Of a stretch of DNA of 7,593 nucleotides, positions 5,936 through 7,593 are shown in pieces. The translations under genes were made by a program, and so were the position numbers. This stretch comes from Oscillospiraceae bacterium UBA6370 (GTDB taxonomy: Bacteria; Bacillota; Clostridia; Oscillospirales; Oscillospiraceae). The DNA is taken from NCBI GenBank assembly GCA_002437735.1, contig DJRC01000036.1:2559-10151 (forward strand), read 5' to 3'. Under the pieces are notes generated by a model. It was not told where the DNA came from. It ran no database searches and saw nothing but the letters and a program-made list of their open reading frames with translations. Within the stretch, counting starts at the first letter, position 1, and each line of letters starts with the position of its first letter.

Positions 5936-6046
5936 ATGGTCCCGCCGTTCCCTGAATGGGCGGGCTTCTTTTTTACACGGCGGGCACAGGAAGATCCCCG
6001 TCGAATTTTTGATACGGCGGACTTTGGGAAGATCCCCGCCGGATAA
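5936..6046 (+). CDS. Possible 36-codon leader peptide upstream of the permease (speculative)
   Basis: A frame opens with ATG at 5936, the expected +1 nucleotide of the promoter, and closes with TAA at 6044-6046, whose last two bases are the first two of the permease Shine-Dalgarno AAGGAG (6045-6050). It would therefore be leaderless or nearly so. It reads MVPPFPEWAGFFF at the start and DTADFGKIPAG at the end. It spans the terminator-like hairpin and both leader repeats, so ribosome movement could control their folding. No ribosome binding site is possible if transcription starts at 5936. A 36-codon open frame can easily arise by chance in this composition, hence the low confidence. Confidence 0.2.
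   Translation: MVPPFPEWAGFFFTRRAQEDPRRIFDTADFGKIPAG
5941..5976 (+). terminator. Terminator-like hairpin in the permease leader (possible attenuator)
   Basis: CCCGCC at 5941-5946 pairs with GGCGGG at 5959-5964. GTTC (5947-5950) continues the stem with GAAT (5955-5958 region) across one bulged G, leaving a CCT loop. It is followed directly by CTTCTTTTTT (5965-5974). On the plus strand this has the form of an intrinsic terminator. It begins only about six nucleotides after the predicted transcription start and no plus-strand gene lies upstream, so it either attenuates the permease message very early or is left from a gene replaced by the phage insertion. Confidence 0.55.
5977..6042 (+). repeat. 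Two tandem hairpin-forming leader repeats
   Basis: Two copies of a unit ACGGCGG, 5-6 variable nt, GGAAGATCCCCG occupy 5977-6000 and 6014-6038, with a period of 37-38 nt. In each copy the 5' CGGCGG can pair with the 3' CCCCGTCG (5996-6003) or CCGCCG (6036-6041), giving a stem of about 6-7 bp with GGAAGAUC exposed in the loop. The second stem ends 3 nt before the permease AAGGAG. The first copy's GGCGGG (5979-5984) could also pair with CCCGCC of the upstream terminator-like stem. I do not recognise a known riboswitch class. Confidence 0.55.
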
Positions 6047-6058
6047 GGAGTGACAGCA

Positions 6059-7480
6059 ATGGAAAACAAGCTCGAAAAGAAATACGGCCTCTTCACCGCG
6101 ATCTGTATGGTGGTCGGCATCGTCGTCGGCTCGGGCGTATTCTTTAAGGCGCAGGTCATTTTGCAGAAGACCGGCGGCGATATGCCGCTCGGCATCCTCG
6201 CCTGGCTCATCGGCGGCGCCATCATGATCGTCTGCATCCTCGCCTTTTCCGCCATGGCGCAGAAATACGAAAAGGTCAACGGCATCGTTGACTATGCCGA
6301 GGCCATCGTCGGCAGACGCTACGGCTACTACATCGGCTGGTTCCTTTCCACCATCTACTACCCCACGCTCACCTCGGCGCTCGCCTGGCTGAGCGCCCGC
6401 TACACGCTGGTATTCGTCACCTCCGTCGATCCCGATTTCCCGCTCATCGTTCCGGCTGAGGCGGGCGGCTGCATCATCGGTCCCGAGTGCCTCGCGCTCA
6501 TGCTCTTCTACATGGTCTGCGCCTACGCCGTCAACGCGCTCTCGCCGAAGCTCGCCGGTAAGTTCCAGGTCGCCACCACCGTCATCAAGTTCATTCCCCT
6601 CGCGCTCATGGCGGTCGTCGGCATCATTTTCGGCCTTGCCAACGGGATGCTGACCGCCAACTTCACCACGCCCGCCGTCGGCTACGAGGTCGCGGGCAGC
6701 CCGCTCTTCGCTGCCGTCTGCGCCACCGCCTTCGCCTATGAGGGCTGGATCATCGCCACCTCCATCAACGCCGAGCTCAAGGATTCCAAGCGCAACCTGC
6801 CCAAGGCTCTGCTCATCGGCGGCCTCATAATCGTCGCCACCTACATTCTCTATTACATTGGCGTCGCCGGCGGCGCCACCAATCAGGAGCTGTGCGACTC
6901 CGGCGCGACCGCCGCGTTCATCAACGTGTTCGGCAATGTGCTCGGCAACATCCTCAACCTCTTCATCGCCATCTCCTGCATGGGCACGATGAACGGCCTG
7001 ATGCTCGGCTGCTGCCGCGGCCCCTACTCCCTTGCCGCCCGCGGCGAGGGCCCCCACCCCGAGCTTTTCAGTCAGGTGGACAAGGTCTCCAACCTCCCCA
7101 ACAACTCCGCCATCCTCGGATTGTTCTACTGCGCCGCCTGGGGTCTCTACTTCTATCTCTCCAACCTCGCCGGCACTTGGAGCCATGCCATCGCCTTTGT
7201 CGGCACGCCGTTCGAGAGCGTCATTTTCTTCTTCGACCCCACCGAGCTGCCCATCATCACCATCTACGCCCTCTACATCCCGATCTTCATCAACTGGATG
7301 AAGAAGGCGACCGACGAATCCGCGCTGCGCCGCTACGTCATTCCGGCGCTCGCCATCTGCGGCTCGATCTTCATGGTCATCGCCTGCCTCATCGGCCACA
7401 AGATGGGCAACTTCTGGTATCTGCTCACCTTTGCGGTCATCATGCTCATTGGCAAGCGCTTCGCCAAAAATAACGTCTGA
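6059..7480 (+). CDS. Amino acid permease, APC superfamily
   Basis: This 473-residue, highly hydrophobic protein has about 12 predicted membrane segments and most likely carries an amino acid across the cytoplasmic membrane by symport or exchange. Family marks are the unwound-helix motif VVGSGVFF (22-29) in the first membrane segment, preceded by LEKKYGLFTAICMVVGI; FAYEGW (225-230) in the sixth, followed by NAELKDSKRNLPKAL (237-251), the classic 'E.k..kRNlP.A' loop; and MNGLMLGCCRGPYSLAARGEGP (311-332), matching the loop after helix 8. Substrate cannot be read from sequence; LAT/SteT-like exchangers are closest in feel. ATG 6059 has AAGGAG (6045-6050) 8 nt upstream; GTG 6050, inside that site, is less likely. 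The gene has its own promoter and a downstream hairpin, so it is probably monocistronic. It faces away from the phage operon and shows no phage character. Confidence 0.9.
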   Translation: MENKLEKKYGLFTAICMVVGIVVGSGVFFKAQVILQKTGGDMPLGILAWLIGGAIMIVCILAFSAMAQKYEKVNGIVDYAEAIVGRRYGYYIGWFLSTIYYPTLTSALAWLSARYTLVFVTSVDPDFPLIVPAEAGGCIIGPECLALMLFYMVCAYAVNALSPKLAGKFQVATTVIKFIPLALMAVVGIIFGLANGMLTANFTTPAVGYEVAGSPLFAAVCATAFAYEGWIIATSINAELKDSKRNLPKALLIGGLIIVATYILYYIGVAGGATNQELCDSGATAAFINVFGNVLGNILNLFIAISCMGTMNGLMLGCCRGPYSLAARGEGPHPELFSQVDKVSNLPNNSAILGLFYCAAWGLYFYLSNLAGTWSHAIAFVGTPFESVIFFFDPTELPIITIYALYIPIFINWMKKATDESALRRYVIPALAICGSIFMVIACLIGHKMGNFWYLLTFAVIMLIGKRFAKNNV

Positions 7481-7512
7481 GCCCGTCTCATTCACCGGAT
7501 ACCTTGAAGCAA

Positions 7513-7557
7513 AAGTGGGGGCAGAGAGCCGTTCGGCCCTCTGCCCCCGCTTCCCTT
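7513..7557 (+). terminator. Strong hairpin downstream of the permease, probable intrinsic terminator
   Basis: GGGGGCAGAG (7517-7526) pairs perfectly with CTCTGCCCCC (7539-7548). An inner GCC/GGC closes a GTTC loop after one mismatch, and AAGT/GCTT flanks extend the base. The 3' side reads CTTCCCTT, a poor U-tract, while the minus strand has TTTT after its stem, so it may act in both directions. It lies about 35 nt after the permease stop. Confidence 0.65.
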
Positions 7558-7593
7558 ATGCCCCGCCCTTCCTCGGCTTTTTTCCGTCAAAAA
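7558..7593. other. Window end, no gene visible
   Basis: After the hairpin only 36 nt remain. They include a GGCTTTTTT run at 7574-7582 without a clear stem in front of it and no start codon with a ribosome binding site. Confidence 0.5.

Noticed and set aside
5740..5940. tRNA gene as prophage integration site
   Set aside because: The stretch is AT-rich, with no cloverleaf stems or T-loop sequence.
5885..6058. T-box or known riboswitch in the permease leader
   Set aside because: The stem and T-tract after GGTCCCGCC faintly recall a T-box 3' end, but there is no room for stem I after the predicted start and no T-box core sequence. No other riboswitch class fits.
5891..7495. Long minus-strand open frame (534 codons) opposite the permease
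   Set aside because: Its product is almost wholly D/E/G/H/V-rich, the typical antisense image of a membrane protein in GC-rich DNA, and it has no domain pattern. The permease on the other strand has clear family motifs, promoter and ribosome binding site.

Overview
This is a GC-rich window (AT-rich only around 5760-5935) with strong AGGAGG-type ribosome binding sites. It holds two unrelated blocks. The left three quarters, all on the minus strand, is the packaging and head module of a tailed bacteriophage. The right quarter, on the plus strand, is an ordinary-looking chromosomal amino acid permease with its own promoter and terminator-like hairpin. The Gram-positive style of the Shine-Dalgarno sites, the high GC content and the Firmicutes-phage flavour of the head proteins suggest a high-GC Clostridia host, perhaps Oscillospiraceae-like. 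That taxonomic guess is inference from style and not from a marker gene.

Phage block, in transcription order from right to left: short small terminase (5632-5327), large terminase (5330-4050), portal (4053-2887), prohead protease with a Cys-rich insert and a possible scaffold tail (2890-1973), a 65-nt gap with a perfect-looking hairpin, a small decoration-like protein (1907-1554), HK97-fold major capsid protein (1539-505), head-tail adaptor (474-106) and the start of a head-closure-like protein that runs off the left edge. This is the standard order for building and filling a capsid: TerS/TerL cut and pump DNA through the portal, the protease matures the shell made of capsid protein, the decoration protein stabilises it, and the adaptor and stopper close the neck. 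The first four genes are chained by 4-nt NTGA overlaps with weak starts (GTG, GTG, GTG, TTG). The abundant shell proteins have ATG starts and free-standing AGGAGG sites.

Junction, 5633-6058: GC-rich, coding-like sequence continues about 100 nt upstream of the apparent small terminase start without a usable start codon. An AT-rich non-coding stretch (about 5760-5935) follows, and then the permease leader. No integrase, repressor, replication gene or tRNA lies between the terminase and the permease. The late module therefore seems to abut the chromosome directly, as expected for a decayed or domesticated prophage, or for one whose early module lies elsewhere.

Permease block: a very good sigma-70-type promoter (TTGCTT, 17 nt, TATAAT) is followed almost at once by a terminator-like hairpin with a T-tract, then by two tandem copies of a hairpin-forming repeat, then by a good ribosome binding site and the 473-codon permease. 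A 36-codon reading frame starting at the predicted +1 spans this leader and stops inside the permease Shine-Dalgarno. This leader is the least conventional part of the window.
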